Shown here: positions 28,602 to 37,099 of the stretch, in pieces
Layout of the letters: each line of letters starts with the position of its first letter
How positions within the stretch are numbered: the stretch's first letter is position 1
From: Oceanisphaera litoralis
GTDB taxonomy: Bacteria; Pseudomonadota; Gammaproteobacteria; Enterobacterales; Aeromonadaceae
Reading direction: 5' to 3'
Assembly: GCF_016907015.1 (NCBI RefSeq)
Contig: NZ_JAFBBE010000007.1
Span: 1 to 64,000 of the forward strand
DNA: 64,000 nt
Program-made: the position numbers and the translations under genes
The notes under the pieces: model-generated
Told to the model about the DNA's origin: nothing
Databases searched by the model: none
What the model saw: only the letters and a program-made list of their open reading frames with translations

Positions 28602-28987
28602 TTTGTATTCCTCAGCAAAGCCTGAATGATTGATCTGCCATTGGTTATTTTGATAGGTGAGAACACTGGTCATATAACAAGTGGCAGAATTTTACATTTA
28701 AAAAACAGATCGGCAACCCCGCAAGCGACACAACTGGTTATATCGTGAACAAAACCACCCTTTTTATTATTTATAAAATAAATTAAATCTTCGAATGAGG
28801 CTGTTATGGCCCGGCCCTGCCCCATCGACAGCCTGAACAGCACCTCCTCTGCCGACACCATCGCCGGAATCGGTATCCGCGCATTCACGCATCTTGATGC
28901 AGTCACCGGGTTCGTTGCTATGCTGACAAAAAGGATGAGTACCACTTGAGCACTAGGGTCCGCTCATCGACTATCGCGAGGCGTTAC
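28602..28987. other. 386-bp divergent regulatory region
   Basis: Between the symporter and doeA. It is A/T-rich near 28760-28800 (a TATAAAAT lies within), so promoters for both genes are expected here, but I could not fix their -35 elements. It includes a possible 47-codon ORF (28806-28949). A minus-strand open frame at 28670-28945 has no ribosome site and looks spurious. DoeX is the obvious candidate binding protein. Confidence 0.5.
28806..28949 (+). CDS. Possible 47-residue leader ORF upstream of doeA
   Basis: An ATG with TGAGG seven bases before it opens 47 codons ending in TGA 38 bp before the doeA ATG. The peptide starts MARPCPIDSLNSTSS and ends LTKRMSTT. I do not recognise it. Codon use is G/C-rich at third positions in the first two thirds. 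It could be a leader peptide, a decayed gene fragment or chance. Confidence 0.25.
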   Translation: MARPCPIDSLNSTSSADTIAGIGIRAFTHLDAVTGFVAMLTKRMSTT

Positions 28988-30172
28988 ATGCATAATCCAC
29001 TCCCCAGTTTTTCCACTGAAGAATACCAACACCGTCTGATCAGGGTCAGACACGCCATGGCGATGCAGGAGATCCAGACGCTGATCGTGCACGACCCATC
29101 CAATATCGCCTGGCTGACCGGCTACGACGGCTGGTCTTTCTACACCCCGCAGGTGGTGGTGATAGGCCCGGCCGGCGAGCCCATCTGGTATGGCCGACAA
29201 ATGGACTCTAACGGTGCCAAACGTACCGTCTATCTGCAGGAAGAGAATATCACCTGGTATCCGGACTACTACGTGATGAATCCACCGCTGCATGCCATGG
29301 AATACCTCGCCAACCAGCTGCTCAAGCCCCGCGACTGGGCCTACGGCAACATCGGCGTCGAGATGGACAACTACTATTTCAGCCCCGCCGCCTACCTGGC
29401 GTTACTGGAAAACCTGCCCGATGCCAGGCTGGTAGACGCCACCAATCTGGTGAACTGGTGCCGGGCGATAAAATCGGAAACCGAGCTGCACTATATGCGC
29501 ATCGCCGCCCGCATCGTCGAAAACATGCATCGGGTCGCACTGGACATGATAGAGCCCGGCCTGCCCAAGAACCGGCTGGTGGCCGAGATTTACCGGGTGG
29601 CGATGGAAGGGCACGACGGTCATTACGGCGATTATCCGGCCGTGGTGCCCATGCTGCCCTCGGGCAAGGATGCCTCGGCGCCGCACCTGACCTGGGACGA
29701 GCGCCCCTTCTGCCGCGATGAAGGTACCTTCTTCGAACTGGCCGGCTGTCATCGGCGCTACCACTGCATTCTGTCGCGCACCATCTATCTGGGCCAGCCG
29801 ACCAACGACTTTCTGCGCGCCGAAGCCGCCCTCAATGCGGGGCTGGAAGCCGGCCTGGCCGCCGCCAAACCCGGTAACCGCTGCGCCGATATCGCCGATG
29901 CGCTCAATACTACCCTGGCGAAATACGGTTTCGACCGTGAAGGCGCCCGCTGTGGTTACCCCATAGGGCTGAGCTACCCGCCGGACTGGGGCGAACGTAC
30001 CATGAGCCTGCGCAACACCGACCAGACCATACTGGAACCGGGCATGTCCTTTCATTTCATGCCCGGCCTGTGGCTGGACGACTGGGGCATGGAAACCACC
30101 GAGAGCATCGTCATCACCCACACCGGGGTAGAAACCCTGTGCAACTACCCACGCCAGCTCTTTATTAAGTGA
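28988..30172 (+). CDS. doeA: Ectoine hydrolase DoeA (M24 creatinase-like family)
   Basis: 394 residues, the DoeA length. DoeA opens the ectoine ring to give N-acetyl-diaminobutyrate. The N-terminal creatinase-like domain contains DPSNIAWLTGYDGWSFYTPQ and GEPIWYGRQMDSNGAKRT; the pita-bread domain contains GGDYPAVVP-like GHYGDYPAVVPMLPSG, DASAPHLTWDERP, GYPIGLSYPPDWGERTMSLR and FHFMPGLWLDDWGMETTES. These match my memory of Halomonas DoeA closely. GAGG precedes the ATG. The last codons and stop lie in a 14-bp tandem repeat. Neighbours doeX, doeC and doeD support the call; doeB is absent. Confidence 0.85.
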   Translation: MHNPLPSFSTEEYQHRLIRVRHAMAMQEIQTLIVHDPSNIAWLTGYDGWSFYTPQVVVIGPAGEPIWYGRQMDSNGAKRTVYLQEENITWYPDYYVMNPPLHAMEYLANQLLKPRDWAYGNIGVEMDNYYFSPAAYLALLENLPDARLVDATNLVNWCRAIKSETELHYMRIAARIVENMHRVALDMIEPGLPKNRLVAEIYRVAMEGHDGHYGDYPAVVPMLPSGKDASAPHLTWDERPFCRDEGTFFELAGCHRRYHCILSRTIYLGQPTNDFLRAEAALNAGLEAGLAAAKPGNRCADIADALNTTLAKYGFDREGARCGYPIGLSYPPDWGERTMSLRNTDQTILEPGMSFHFMPGLWLDDWGMETTESIVITHTGVETLCNYPRQLFIK

Positions 30173-30207
30173 TAACAGCTAAGTGACAACAGTTAAGCGA
30201 TAACAGA
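30166..30207 (+). repeat. 14-bp tandem repeat (x3) carrying the doeA stop codon
   Basis: Three 14-bp units of the form TAAG(T/C)GA(T/C)AACAG plus one base. The first includes the doeA TGA stop. Copies 2 and 3 differ from it at one or two positions. Confidence 0.88.
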
Positions 30208-30225
30208 GCCAAGAGGTAACCCAAG

Positions 30226-30705
30226 ATGCGACTGGATCGTTACGACATCAAGATTCTGCAGATACTGCACCGACAGGGCCGCATTACCAAGTCGGGCCTG
30301 GCCGATGCCATCAGCCTGTCGGTCAGCCCCTGCTGGGAGCGGGTAAAACGGCTGGAAGACGCCGGCATCATCGAAGGCTATGGCGCCCGCATCAATACCG
30401 ATGTGCTGTTCAAACGCACGCCGGTGCTGGTGGAAGTCAACCTCAAACAGCACAGCGCCGAGGCCTTTCGGCGCTTCGAGCAGGCCATGCTCGACTGCGA
30501 ACAGGTGGTGGACTGCTACGCCACCGGCGGCGGCGTGGATTACATCTTGCGGGTGATGTGTGAGGGCATAGATCAATACCAGCGACTGATCGACCGCTGG
30601 CTCGCGTCGGAGCTCGGCATAGAACGCTACTTCACCTACATCGTCACCAAAACCATCAAACAGCAACCGCCCGGGCTGGAATTCGATCCACAAGCGTTAG
30701 CCTGA
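30226..30705 (+). CDS. doeX: AsnC/Lrp-family regulator DoeX
   Basis: 159 residues. The helix-turn-helix (about 5-55) reads YDIKILQILHRQGRITKSGLADAI, then SPCWERVKRLEDAGIIEGYGARI; a RAM ligand-binding domain follows (about 65-150, with VVDCYATGGGVDYILRVM). DoeX in Halomonas controls ectoine breakdown and is encoded next to doeA. A good AGAGGT site precedes the ATG. It lies in the doe cluster, 53 bp after doeA. Confidence 0.82.
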   Translation: MRLDRYDIKILQILHRQGRITKSGLADAISLSVSPCWERVKRLEDAGIIEGYGARINTDVLFKRTPVLVEVNLKQHSAEAFRRFEQAMLDCEQVVDCYATGGGVDYILRVMCEGIDQYQRLIDRWLASELGIERYFTYIVTKTIKQQPPGLEFDPQALA

Positions 30706-30710
30706 TTACA

Positions 30711-30767
30711 CTGCACTCTGCACTCTGCACACAGCACATCGGGCAAAGGGCCCGCTCCGCCGGAAAA
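30711..30767 (+). repeat. 7-bp tandem repeat and partial palindromic element after doeX
   Basis: CTGCAC(T/A) is repeated three times (30711-30731), six bases after the doeX stop. At about 30739-30767 a segment GGGCAAAGGGCCCGCTCCGC matches the left arm of the palindromic element at 60491-60520 but has no right arm here, so it looks like a half copy. Confidence 0.65.
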
Positions 30768-30868
30768 AGCGCGGTTTCAAGCGTATCAATCAGAAAAATC
30801 ATCACCTTAATGCCGCCGCAACAAAAAGTATCTCCCCGCCTTCACGCCTAGAATGACTTCATGACATC

Positions 30869-30953
30869 AACTTCATGACTACAAGTCCATAACAGCCAGT
30901 CCGTGACAACAAGTTCGTAGCAACAAGTTCGTAGCAACAAGTCCATGGCAAGA
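30869..30953 (+). repeat. Degenerate 14-15-bp tandem array upstream of doeC
   Basis: About six units related to AGTTCGTAGCAACA, two of them identical, fill the space before the doeC ribosome site. They resemble in scale the stop-codon repeats elsewhere in the window. Their effect on doeC expression is unknown. Confidence 0.8.
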
Positions 30954-30990
30954 CGCCACATTCAATAGCCAGACAACAGAGGTGCCGCCG

Positions 30991-32502
30991 ATGAGCCTGT
31001 CCTTAAACGCCACATCACCCGGCAAGGTGACCGACGCCATCATGCCCTATCTCAAGGATGCCCGGCTGGTGCGCGAGCTGGCCTACATCAACGGCCAATG
31101 GGTCTGCGGCCACGACGACATGGCCGTGTACAACCCCGCCACCGATGATGTTATCGGCCATTGCACCCGGCTGCAGCCGCAGCAGGTCGATGAGGCCATT
31201 ACCGCTGCCGCTATCGCCTTTCCGCCCTGGCGCGATTTGCTTGCCGACGAGCGCGCCGCCCTGCTGATGCGCTGGCACGACCTTATTCTTGAGCACAAGA
31301 ACGATCTGGCCACCCTGATGGTGCTGGAGCAGGGCAAGCCGCTGGCCGATGCCCGGGGCGAAATCGACTACGGCGCCTCCTTCGTGCGCTGGTTCGCGGA
31401 AGAAGGTCGCCGCGCCTACGGCGACACCATTCCCAGCCACATCCCCAATGCCCAGCTGGCCACCATTCGCGAGCCCATAGGGGTGGCGGCGCTGATCACG
31501 CCCTGGAATTTTCCCCATGCGATGATCACCCGCAAGGCCGCCGCCGCCCTGGCCATCGGCTGCACCATAGTGATCAAACCGGCCAGTGAAACCCCGTTTT
31601 CGGCGCTGGCACTGGCCGAGCTGGCCGAACGCGCCGGTTTTCCGCCCGGGGTGATCAACGTGGTCACCGGCCAGGGCGCCGACATCTGCGCCGCCCTGTG
31701 CCAGTCCGACAAGGTCAGGGCGCTGTCGTTCACCGGCTCGACCCGGGTCGGCAAGCTGCTGCTGGCGCAGGCCGCCGGCAGCGTCAAGAAGTGCTCCATG
31801 GAGCTGGGCGGCAACGCGCCCTTTATTGTGCTGCCGGACATGGACATCGCCGAGGCGGCCAGAGCCGCGGTGGCCGCCAAGTTTCAGACCGCCGGGCAGG
31901 ACTGCCTGGCCGCCAACCGCATTTTTGTACCGCGCAGCGGCTACGAGGCCTTTCTCGACGCCTTCGCCGGTGAAATGGCACATATCAGGGTTGGCAACGG
32001 CCTTGAGCCGGGCGTGACCATGGGGCCGCTGATTTCACACCGGGCGGTCGCCAAGGCGCAGGAAATTGTGGATGACGCCCAGGCCAAAGGTGCACGCCTG
32101 ATAGCGGGCAGCCGGCAGGCGGCACCGGGCCCCAACTTCTTCATGCCGACCCTGCTGGCCGACGTGAGCCCGCAGATGAAGGTGTTTCGCGAAGAAAACT
32201 TCTGCCCGGTGGCCGGGGTACTGGCCTACGACCATGTCGATGAGCTGCTCCCCCTGGCCAACGACACCGAATACGGCCTCGCCGCCTATGTCTACGGTCA
32301 CGATATTGGCCACATCTGGCAACTGCTGCGTGGGCTGGAATTCGGCATGGTGTCGGTCAACTCGGTGAAGATGACCGGCCATGGCATCCCCTTCGGCGGC
32401 ATCAAGCAATCCGGCCTGGGGCGGGAAGGCAGCCGCCACGGCGTCGACGAATACAGCCAGATCAAATATTACTGCCTGGGCAACCTGCCCGGCGGACGCT
32501 GA
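30991..32502 (+). CDS. doeC: Aldehyde dehydrogenase DoeC (aspartate-semialdehyde oxidising, probable)
   Basis: 503 residues of the NAD(P)-dependent aldehyde dehydrogenase family. Active-site residues are present: Asn173 (TPWNFPHAM), Lys196 (IKPASE), Glu271 (ELGGNAPFIV) and Cys305 (AGQDCLAANR). The closest relatives by pattern are succinate-semialdehyde dehydrogenases; in the ectoine pathway DoeC oxidises aspartate semialdehyde to aspartate. The ATG at 30991 has AGAGG seven bases upstream; GTG at 30982 is less likely. It is 26 bp before doeD. GabD-like function is the alternative. Confidence 0.75.
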   Translation: MSLSLNATSPGKVTDAIMPYLKDARLVRELAYINGQWVCGHDDMAVYNPATDDVIGHCTRLQPQQVDEAITAAAIAFPPWRDLLADERAALLMRWHDLILEHKNDLATLMVLEQGKPLADARGEIDYGASFVRWFAEEGRRAYGDTIPSHIPNAQLATIREPIGVAALITPWNFPHAMITRKAAAALAIGCTIVIKPASETPFSALALAELAERAGFPPGVINVVTGQGADICAALCQSDKVRALSFTGSTRVGKLLLAQAAGSVKKCSMELGGNAPFIVLPDMDIAEAARAAVAAKFQTAGQDCLAANRIFVPRSGYEAFLDAFAGEMAHIRVGNGLEPGVTMGPLISHRAVAKAQEIVDDAQAKGARLIAGSRQAAPGPNFFMPTLLADVSPQMKVFREENFCPVAGVLAYDHVDELLPLANDTEYGLAAYVYGHDIGHIWQLLRGLEFGMVSVNSVKMTGHGIPFGGIKQSGLGREGSRHGVDEYSQIKYYCLGNLPGGR

Positions 32503-32528
32503 AATATCACTATCAAGGAGTGACCACC

Positions 32529-33935
32529 ATGACCCTGGATACCCGAACGCTGCTCGACATCGATCGCAACACCGTGTTTCATGCCTCGACCCACCTCAAG
32601 CAATATGCACAGGGCGAACTGGGTGGCCGCATCATTACCGGCGCCCAGGGCATTCGCATTCGGGACTCGGAAGGCACAGAGCTGCTGGATGCCTTTGCCG
32701 GCCTCTATTGCGTCAACATCGGCTACGGCCGCACCGAAATGGCCGAGGCCATTTACGAGCAGGCCAAAAAGCTGGCCTACTATCACACCTATGTGGGCCA
32801 CACCAACGAGGCGCTGATCGCGCTGTCCGACCGCATCATCAAGATGGCGCCCGCCGGCATGAGCAAGGTGTATTACGGCATGTCCGGCAGCGACGCCAAC
32901 GAAACCCAGCTCAAGCTGGTGTGGTACTACAACAACGTGCTCGGCCGTCCCGAGAAGAAGAAGATCATCTCGCGGGATCGCGGCTATCACGGCTCCAGCA
33001 TTGCCTCCGGCTCCATGACCGGGCTGCCGCTGTTTCATGCCCACTTCGATCTGCCGCTGGATCGCATCAAGCACACCCTGGCGCCCGTGTATTACCGCCG
33101 CCCCGACGACAAGATGAGCGAGGCGGAATTCTCCCGCTACTGCGCCGCCAAGCTGGAAGAAATGATACTGGCCGAAGGGCCGGACACCGTGGCCGCCATG
33201 ATCGGCGAGCCGGTGCTGGGCACCGGGGGCATAGTGCCGCCGCCCCAAGGCTACTGGGCCGAAATCCGCAAGGTGCTCGACAAGTACGACATACTGCTGA
33301 TTGCCGACGAGGTGGTCTGTGGCTTCGGTCGCTTAGGGTCAGACTTTGGCTCGATTCACTACGACATGAAACCCGATCTGATGACCATCGCCAAGGGCCT
33401 GACCTCGGCCTATCAGCCATTATCGGGCGTTATTGTCGGCGATAAGGTATGGAAGGTGCTGGAGCAAGGCACCGATGAATGGGGGGCCATCGGCCACGGT
33501 TACACCTATTCCGGCCACCCCATGGGCGCCGCCGCCGCCCTGTGCAACCTGGACATCATCGCCCGAGAAAACCTGACCGCCAACGCCCGTGACACCGGCG
33601 CCTACCTGCAGCAGCGCATGCAGGAAACCTTTGCCGATCATCCGCTGGTGGGCGAAACTCGCGGCGTGGGCCTGTTGCATGCGCTGGAATTTTCCAGCAA
33701 CAAGGCCAAACGCACGCATTTCGATCCCAACCTCAAGGTGGGCCCGCAAATTGCCGCCGCCTGTCTTGAGCAAGGCCTGATTGCCCGCGCCATGCCCCAC
33801 GGCGACATTCTGGGCTTCGCCCCGTCACTGGTAGTCACCCGCAACGATATCGACGACATCGTCGAGCGCACCGCCAAGGCGGTGAACCGGGTGACCGACA
33901 AGCTGATCAGCAGTGGGGATTTTAAATCTAGGTAA
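32529..33935 (+). CDS. doeD: Class III aminotransferase DoeD (diaminobutyrate transaminase, probable)
   Basis: 468 residues. The PLP lysine is Lys289 (TIAKGLTSAYQPLSG) with the Asp260 box (LIADEVVCGFGR) and the phosphate-binding SGSDA at 119-123. The wider family includes putrescine and beta-alanine:pyruvate aminotransferases; position beside doeA, doeX and doeC supports diaminobutyrate to aspartate-semialdehyde. AAGGAG sits eight bases before the ATG. A strong terminator follows after about 50 bp. Confidence 0.75.
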   Translation: MTLDTRTLLDIDRNTVFHASTHLKQYAQGELGGRIITGAQGIRIRDSEGTELLDAFAGLYCVNIGYGRTEMAEAIYEQAKKLAYYHTYVGHTNEALIALSDRIIKMAPAGMSKVYYGMSGSDANETQLKLVWYYNNVLGRPEKKKIISRDRGYHGSSIASGSMTGLPLFHAHFDLPLDRIKHTLAPVYYRRPDDKMSEAEFSRYCAAKLEEMILAEGPDTVAAMIGEPVLGTGGIVPPPQGYWAEIRKVLDKYDILLIADEVVCGFGRLGSDFGSIHYDMKPDLMTIAKGLTSAYQPLSGVIVGDKVWKVLEQGTDEWGAIGHGYTYSGHPMGAAAALCNLDIIARENLTANARDTGAYLQQRMQETFADHPLVGETRGVGLLHALEFSSNKAKRTHFDPNLKVGPQIAAACLEQGLIARAMPHGDILGFAPSLVVTRNDIDDIVERTAKAVNRVTDKLISSGDFKSR

Positions 33936-33987
33936 GGGGTGAAGCGTGAGGAGTGAGGGGTAAAACCATCGCTAATCTGAAAATAAG

Positions 33988-34017
33988 CACCGAACCGGCC
34001 GGTTCGGTGCTTTTTTT
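33988..34017 (+). terminator. Rho-independent terminator of the doe cluster
   Basis: A perfect stem GCACCGAACC/GGTTCGGTGC with a GGCC loop is followed by seven T residues. Confidence 0.92.
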
Positions 34018-34049
34018 GCCGTCATCCTGACGTGCGTCAGGATGACGGC
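34018..34049. repeat. Perfect hairpin sharing the core of the MITE-like repeat
   Basis: Arms GCCGTCATCCTGAC (34018-34031) and its exact complement (34036-34049) with a four-base loop. The GTCATCCTGAC...GTCAGGATGAC core is the same as in the repeats at 114-220 and 46682-46801. It may also help end lysS transcription. Confidence 0.75.
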
Positions 34050-34153
34050 AAAACGGCGGGATCAAAAAAGGCGTGGGGGTTTTACCCCTCACGCCTCACT
34101 CTTTACGCCTAACCTGATTTATTGCACTGCTCTCCCCTTGCGGGGAAGCCAAC

Positions 34154-35638
34154 TTAGCGCTGGGGGCGCAGAGTCGGGAACAGGATAACGTCGCGAATGG
34201 TGTGCGAGTCGGTCAGCAGCATGACCAGACGGTCGATGCCGATGCCCTGGCCGGCGGTGGGCGGCAGGCCGTGCTCCAGCGAGGTTACATAGTCTTCGTC
34301 GTAGAACATGGCTTCGTCGTCACCCGCGTCCTTCTGATCCACCTGATCGCGGAAACGCTGGGCCTGATCTTCCGCATCGTTCAGCTCCGAGAAACCGTTG
34401 GCAATTTCGCGGCCACCGATGAAGAACTCGAAACGGTCGGTAATGGTCGGATCGGTGTCGTTACGGCGCGCCAGCGGCGATACTTCTTCCGGATACTCGG
34501 TGATGAAGGTCGGCTGGATCAGACGGTGCTCGGCGGTCTCTTCGAAGATCTCGGTGATCACGCGGCCCAGGCCCCAGCTTTTCTCGATCTTGATCTTCAG
34601 ATCCTTGGCCACTTCACAGGCACTTTCGAAGGTGGCCAGCTGATCCAGGGTCACTTCCGGGTTGTACTTGAGAATGGCGTTTTTCATGCTCAGACGTTCG
34701 AACGGCTTGCCGAAGTCGAAGGTCTCTTCGCCGTACTGCACTTCCGGGCTGCCCAGCACCTGGGTGGTCACGGTGCGCAGCATCTCTTCGGTAAAGTCCA
34801 TCAGATCCCGGTAGTCCGCATAGGCCCAGTAGAATTCCATCATGGTGAATTCGGGGTTGTGACGCGGCGACAGACCTTCGTTACGGAAGTTGCGGTTGAT
34901 TTCGAACACCTTCTCGAAACCACCCACGACCAGCCGTTTCAGGTATAGCTCGGGCGCGATACGCAGGTACATGTCCATGTCGAGCGCATTGTGATGGGTA
35001 ATGAAGGGACGGGCCGAAGCGCCACCCGGAATTACCTGCATCATGGGTGTTTCGACTTCCATGAAGCCGTGACCGTTCATGAACTGGCGGATGGCCGCCA
35101 TCACCTGCGAACGCACCTGGAAGGTACGGCGCGAGTCGTCGTTGGTGATCAGATCCAGATAGCGCTGACGATAACGGGTTTCCTGATCCGACAGGCCGTG
35201 AAACTTCTCGGGCAGCGGGCGCAGCGCCTTGGTCAGCAGTTGGAACTGATCCATGTTGACGTAGAGATCGCCCTTGCCGGACTTGTGCAGCACGCCGGTG
35301 ACACCCACGATGTCGCCGATATCCAGGCCCGCGTACTGCTCCTTGATGATCTGCTGGGCTTCCTTGGTGGCATAGGCCTGAATGCGACCGCTCATGTCCT
35401 GCAGCGCCAGGAAGGGGCCACGCTTGGCCATGATGCGACCGGCAACGGACACGGTTTTGCCCAGGGCGACCAGGGCGTCCTTGTCGTGCTCGCCGAATTC
35501 GGCCTGCAGATCGGCGGCCAGGTGCTTACGCTGAAAATCGTTGGGGTGGCCGTTGGCCGGGCAGTTCTTGCGGATCTGGTCGAGCTTGGCACGGCGCTCG
35601 GCGATCAATTTGTTCTCGTCTTGTAGCTGCTCTGTCAT
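34154..35638 (-). CDS. lysS: Lysyl-tRNA synthetase (class II)
   Basis: 494 residues. The N-terminal OB-fold anticodon domain (about 55-145, [27 protein letters not shown]) precedes the class II core: motif 2 [20 protein letters not shown] and motif 3 [20 protein letters not shown]. It charges tRNA-Lys. It lies downstream of prfB on the same strand, as in E. coli, but a multi-stem palindrome separates them. Confidence 0.97.
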   Translation of the reverse strand: MTEQLQDENKLIAERRAKLDQIRKNCPANGHPNDFQRKHLAADLQAEFGEHDKDALVALGKTVSVAGRIMAKRGPFLALQDMSGRIQAYATKEAQQIIKEQYAGLDIGDIVGVTGVLHKSGKGDLYVNMDQFQLLTKALRPLPEKFHGLSDQETRYRQRYLDLITNDDSRRTFQVRSQVMAAIRQFMNGHGFMEVETPMMQVIPGGASARPFITHHNALDMDMYLRIAPELYLKRLVVGGFEKVFEINRNFRNEGLSPRHNPEFTMMEFYWAYADYRDLMDFTEEMLRTVTTQVLGSPEVQYGEETFDFGKPFERLSMKNAILKYNPEVTLDQLATFESACEVAKDLKIKIEKSWGLGRVITEIFEETAEHRLIQPTFITEYPEEVSPLARRNDTDPTITDRFEFFIGGREIANGFSELNDAEDQAQRFRDQVDQKDAGDDEAMFYDEDYVTSLEHGLPPTAGQGIGIDRLVMLLTDSHTIRDVILFPTLRPQR

Positions 35639-35677
35639 GATTAAGCCTTGTTTGAATCTTGTTTTCGCCCTTTACCC

Positions 35678-35785
35678 GCCAGAGGCGAAGTCCGCTACGC
35701 CAACTCGCAGCAAGTACATCCCTGTATGCTCGACGATGGCATCCCTGCCATCGACGGTTGGCTCCGTCGGCTCTCCGCCTCTGGC
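35678..35785. repeat. Multi-stem palindromic element between prfB and lysS
   Basis: Outer arms GCCAGAGGCG (35678-35687) and its exact complement (35776-35785). Inside, GCCAAC (35699-35704) pairs with GTTGGC (35757-35762), and two small hairpins occur: TACA-TCCC-TGTA (35715-35726) and CGATGGCA-TCCC-TGCCATCG (35734-35753). The layout matches the elements in the recJ-xerD and parE-yqiA gaps. Confidence 0.8.
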
Positions 35786-35802
35786 TGAGTGGTGCGGAAA
35801 AA

Positions 35803-36901
35803 TTACAGTCCGGACTTGAGGCTGGCTTCGATAAACTTGTCCAGGTCGCCGTCCAGCACCGACTGGGTGTTACGGGTCTCGACCCCGGTACGCAAGTCCT
35901 TGATGCGGGCATCGTCCAGCACGTAGGAGCGGATCTGGCTGCCCCAGCCGATATCGGACTTGCTGTCTTCCATCGCCTGCTTCTCGGCATTCTGCTTCTG
36001 CAGCTCGAACTCGTACAGCTTGGCTTTCAGCTGCTTCATCGCCTGATCCCGGTTCTTGTGCTGGGATCTGTCGTTCTGACACTGCACCACTATGCCGGTC
36101 GGCTCGTGGGTAAGACGCACCGCCGAGTCTGTCCGGTTAACGTGCTGACCACCGGCACCCGAGGCGCGGTAGGTATCGACCCGCAGATCCGAGGGATTGA
36201 TTTCGATTTCGATATCGTCGTCGACTTCCGGATAGACGAAGGCGGAGCAGAAGGAGGTGTGACGGCGGCCGCCGGAATCGAACGGAGACTTTCGAACCAG
36301 GCGGTGTACGCCGGATTCGGTACGCAGCCAGCCGAAGGCATATTCGCCGCTGAACTTGACGGTGGCAGACTTGATGCCGGCCACTTCGCCTTCGGACAGT
36401 TCGATGATCTCGGTCTTGAAGCCGCGTGACTCGCCCCAGCGCAGGTACATGCGCAAGACGATGTTGCACCAGTCCTGGGCTTCGGTACCGCCGGAGCCGG
36501 ACTGCAGATCCAGATAGCAGTCGGAGGCATCATTCTCGCCGGAGAACATGCGACGGAACTCCAGATCCGCCAGCCGCTTGTCCAGGGTATCCAGCTCGGT
36601 CTGGGCTTCGATGAAGGTCTCTTCATCTTCTTCCTCGACCGCCAGCTCTACCAGGCCGGCGATGTCTTCGAGACCCGACGCCAGGGCGTCCAGGGTGCCG
36701 ATCACCGTATCCAGGCTGGATCTTTCCTTACCCAGTGCCTGGGCACGCTCGGGCTGGTTCCACACATCCGGCTGTTCCAGCTCGGCATTTACCTCTTCCA
36801 GACGCTCTTTCTTGGCATCATAGTCAAAGGTACCCCCTAAGAAGCTCGGCCCGTTCAGCCAGCTCCTTGAGTTTGTTGTACACAGGGTTAACTTCAAACA
36901 T
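35803..36901 (-). CDS. prfB: Peptide chain release factor 2, with programmed +1 frameshift
   Basis: 365 residues after frameshifting, as in E. coli. The first part runs from ATG at 36901 ([20 protein letters not shown]...) for 25 codons to an in-frame TGA at 36826-36824; the second runs from 36825 to 35803. RF2 reads UGA and UAA. The GGQ loop is in [13 protein letters not shown]-type context ([18 protein letters not shown]), and the stop-recognition region is [13 protein letters not shown]. The apparent ATG at 36897 in the other frame is an artefact of the shift. Confidence 0.96.
36824..36841 (-). promoter_or_regulatory. prfB programmed frameshift signal
   Basis: On the minus strand the site reads CTT AGG GGG TAC CTT TGA C: an internal Shine-Dalgarno (AGGGGG) three bases before CTT and an in-frame UGA followed by C. 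This is the classical RF2 autoregulation signal: low RF2 favours the +1 shift at CTT. Confidence 0.95.
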
Positions 36902-37099
36902 GGGTCGACAGACTCTCTGTTGTACTGAGTGAGTGTGTTTGGCGAGACGCCAAAATCAGGCTGGTGATTCTACCGAAAGCCGGGCACAAACGCAGCAAAG
37001 AGTGAACACATTTCAATGCATTCACCCCACTAAATTTTAGTTAAACTTTTAATGTCAGCGGTCGATATGCTTCTATACCTCTATGACGACATATAAAAA

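Larger units (their letters stand above)
33946..34099. repeat. GTGAGG-type inverted repeat enclosing terminators after doeD
   Basis: A 20-bp arm (33946-33965) pairs with 34080-34099 with one mismatch. It encloses the doeD terminator and a second hairpin (34018-34049). Similar GTGAGG arms occur after barA, the DUF4426 gene and mutT. Confidence 0.75.

Noticed and set aside
28670-28945. 91-codon minus-strand frame between the symporter and doeA
   Set aside because: No ribosome site, only a GTG start, and it covers the expected promoter region; no recognisable family.
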